Shown here one piece after another: positions 61,101-64,000 of a DNA stretch of 64,000 nt; position 1 is the first letter of the stretch, and each line of letters opens with the position of its first letter. The stretch is from Monarcha castaneiventris obscurior (taxonomy: Eukaryota > Chordata > Aves > Passeriformes > Monarchidae). Position numbers and translations under genes: made by a program. The notes beneath the pieces were generated by a model. It was not told where the DNA came from and did not search any database. It saw only the letters and a program-made list of their open reading frames with translations. The stretch lies in NCBI GenBank assembly GCA_026261815.1, contig JAMPIT010000230.1, positions 36,788,501 through 36,852,500 of the forward strand, read 5' to 3'.

Positions 61101-64000
61101 AAAGTGTGTAAATTAATGTATTGTGAACTTTTTACACAGAAAACGTGAGTTAAGTTTGGGAAATTATTCCTGTGGCTGTTGTTTGCCTGTTAAAAAACAG
61201 TTAGTTGCTGGAGTGCTGGAGCACTCCAAAACCCTTGATGGAAAATTCCATAATTGCCTAAATAGTGATAAGAAATGCTTCTTCTTACATTCCCTCCCCA
61301 AACCTATGTACTCCAGAAATTACATTGGTTGGAAATATAGGATAAATTATATTTTGTATTTGATTTGTGGCAAGTTTAAGATGCAGTGTCTTCTGTAAGC
61401 TAGAAATATGACCTTTATTCATATAGAAAATAATCTTCATCTGTTTGAGGTACACACTTTATAAAGGATAATGGAAAAATCCATAGTGATCACTAAATTA
61501 ACTATAAACCCTCACAGAAAGACCCTGGTGCAATACTGAGTGGTTATAAGGAAAAGCATCCCAGCTCAATATTTTTCAGCAGTAGTATAAGAAAGAAAAA
61601 GAATAAATGGATGTAAGGAAATTGAAATAGTTAGACGATAAAGAAGAATAAGATGAGAAACAATACTGAAAATATTAGAAAGCCATCATGTAAATTGAAC
61701 ATGTCACTGACAGCCTCACCTAGAACAGCAGGTACCGTGCTAATGCTGTGTCTCAGAAAGGGTTTCTCTAAAATAAGACATTCAGGAAAGCAAACAGCCT
61801 TAGCTGCATGGGAAACTTTCATAGATTAAGAGAAAGAAAAGAGGAAAAGATTAAAAGTAAGAAAAAACAATATCCCCAGGACACAATCAACAAACAATAA
61901 AGGACATTTCCCTTTCTGTTCACTCTCCAGAGGGTGCAGGAACAAGTAATTGTTACCCAATGAAATTAAAAAGCTGCAAATCCAAAAAAGGCTTATATTT
62001 TGACCAATAATTTGGAGAACTATTGCTACAAAGCTCTGAAGAGATTTTTATTACAATTATCTGAATGCAAAGGGAAAAAAAAAGAAAGAAAAAAGAAATC
62101 CATATTTTAGTCAGAGAGGTAAAATAATTTTGGAGGTTTTTTTTAAGGACAACCCTTCCCAGGACAGCCTTTTGACAGATGCTTTACTCAACATTATGAT
62201 AACATGCAGCTTGCAGAGGACCTGGACTTGTATATATATATCTTCAAAAGTTTTCCTGAATCTTAGGTAGATGAGCCAGATATTACCAGCTACCACTTGC
62301 CTCAGTCTAGGTTTTGTGTGCCTCACCACGAGAATCTATTTCTGGCTACAGACTGTAGTTATCATGCATGGGTGGCCAGGGCTGATGTGACAAACAGTCA
62401 CATTTTTATATTTTTTTCAAGTTGTTTGTTGCTTATAAGGCATGATAGAACTCCTAACTTACCAGGCTCCTGAGCTGACTGCCAAAAGCTGGATGGTACA
62501 TCTGAGGCCATACACTTGCTTCAGTGCTGTGGAGAAGACACCTTTAATTAGACCCATAATGTCTGTTCTTATGTTCATCTGGAACAAAACTTTTGCTTTC
62601 TGTTTATTATTACATCCTTGCATGGAAGTAGTGTGAGAGTAACTTCTGTAGTTAATGCATAGTGCCTAGATTTTAAAATGAGAAGGAAGATTTGTTATTC
62701 AAAAGTAGATCTTTTAATATAGTTCTTATCTAATTAATAGTATCTTCATTTGTGGATATATTCACTATAAATAGCTTAATAATTTTTCTGATGCTGGAGT
62801 GTCTCTTATCTGATGACTTCTTACGAGCACATTAAAAAGAGAAGGTGGCATGTTTGATAAGTCTCTGTGGCTTCCCTAAGGAGGGAAGAGAAGGGAATGC
62901 TGAGGGATTAGAAGTCTGATTAGTGCATAATGAGGAACTTTACTTTCTAAAATAAAATTAGAGTAATTATAAAATGACGTGTTCACATATCAATGCAGTG
63001 ACTTTACTAAGGTTGCCATAGAGCTGGAGATCATAACATGGGGAACTGCCATAATTTCTGACACCAAAGTGAGAAATTTGCATAGGGCAGGTTTCTTCAT
63101 TTTGCAGTTGCTTTCCTTGACACTTGCTAGCTCTTTATTCCTTTTTCTCCCTCTAGTCTTCCCTTGACTCTTCTTGACATTCCGATGTGGTTTTGAGGAG
63201 GTGCACTCCAGTGACATCGCTCCTTTGCACTGCTGGTTGTCTGTTGACAGAGTGACCCACACAGGTACCTGACCCAGAGATTGTGCCCTGAAAGTACTCT
63301 GAACAAGGCTGTGGGCTGGAACCATAACACGAATACTGGGTCAATACATTCTACCTGCATTATGACCCTGACCTCTGATCTGCATAGGGACTTCCCTTAT
63401 TCCTCTTTTTTCTGGGAGGCACTGACTTTTAGGGAGACTGTGCACAAATAAGGTTACTGAGAGAAGCTTGCTGACTGCAAGTGGAGCTGAAGACCCTCAC
63501 AGACAAAGACAGCATGAAAGGCCAGTGGTGCTATCCCCAGGAGTCCTGCCCTGATAAATAATCATTCTGTTGAAGTAAATATCATATCTCCCCCAACACA
63601 GGAAGAATAAAATGTCTGCAGGGTCATATTTTTTCCTTTAGCAATATTTCATCAGTTATTCTAAAGCATTAAAACATGTTCAGCATAAAACCAATAAAGG
63701 CTAGTTCTGGTTTTGTTATTCAGGTATTTATTCAGCTCTCTTCAAATGGGGTTATGTTTGATATAGCATATTCTCCTGTTTAGCGTATATGTTTTGCTGA
63801 ATGTTTGGCAGGTGACAGTTTTTTTGCATCACTGTATTATTACAAACTTATTATGGCTCTATAACCTTAAAGTAGGGTTTGGATCTACCAAGGTCTTTAT
63901 CAGACAAGAAAAGAGGGGACGTGTAAAATCTGTTTGTGCTGAGGTTTCAGTTCCTGCAACTGATCTGCCAGAAATATTTAGAAGAATACTTTTGGAGATG
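55159..64000. other. AT-rich non-coding stretch to the right edge
   Basis: No gene or named repeat. Short simple tracts only: TATATATATA at about 62,231 and a purine-rich run at about 62,070-62,100. The interval 56,560-56,860 is AT-rich with homeobox-type TTAATT or TAATTA motifs, and might be a conserved non-coding element (inference). Confidence 0.45.

Overview
The window looks like nuclear DNA of a bird, most likely a passerine. The evidence is a CR1 LINE 3' end (about 37,297-37,748), a second CR1 tail (about 32,765-32,875), and two solo LTRs of the abundant avian ERVL-type family (about 40,120-40,558 on + and 54,561-55,158 on -). There are no operons, no bacterial signals, and no recognisable rRNA, tRNA or CRISPR.

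Left part, 1-12,151: a GC-rich tandem array in which two complete units and the start of a third are visible, and which runs off the left edge. Once later LTR insertions are subtracted, the unit is about 3.61 kb in both measurable spacings (3,609 and 3,610 bases). Each copy has the same plan: a 16-bp minisatellite (4, 5 and 8 copies), a GC box, an opposed pair of CRE-like octamers, a TATA box, and one long uninterrupted frame of 420, 410 and 420 codons. The predicted protein has a short N-terminus, one transmembrane or signal-anchor helix, an Arg/Pro-rich linker, a CSCGPC motif, two helices, a Cys cluster, a variable Pro/Ser/Cys-rich middle, and a strongly conserved C-terminus ending in GEPFWV. 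I do not recognise the family; only the general layout recalls SPATA31-type proteins. This array is the most unusual part of the window.

Three solo LTRs sit in the spacers of the array: 3,169-4,009, 7,335-8,168 and 8,646-9,181. Each has TG...CA ends and a short target duplication, and comparison with the sister copies shows the empty site. A fourth LTR-like element (12,152-12,575) lies exactly where similarity to the array stops. It has no matching target duplication, which suggests a rearrangement breakpoint.

Right part, 12,576-64,000: AT-rich, mostly single-copy sequence of intergenic or intronic character. I see no certain gene in it. It contains a near-perfect AT palindrome, a 41-bp triplicate repeat, microsatellites, CR1 tails, three more solo LTRs (one at about 49,347-50,304) and two weakly supported candidate exons (19,894-19,992 and 36,180-36,233). 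Both candidate exons have consensus-like splice sites and an open phase 1-1 frame.
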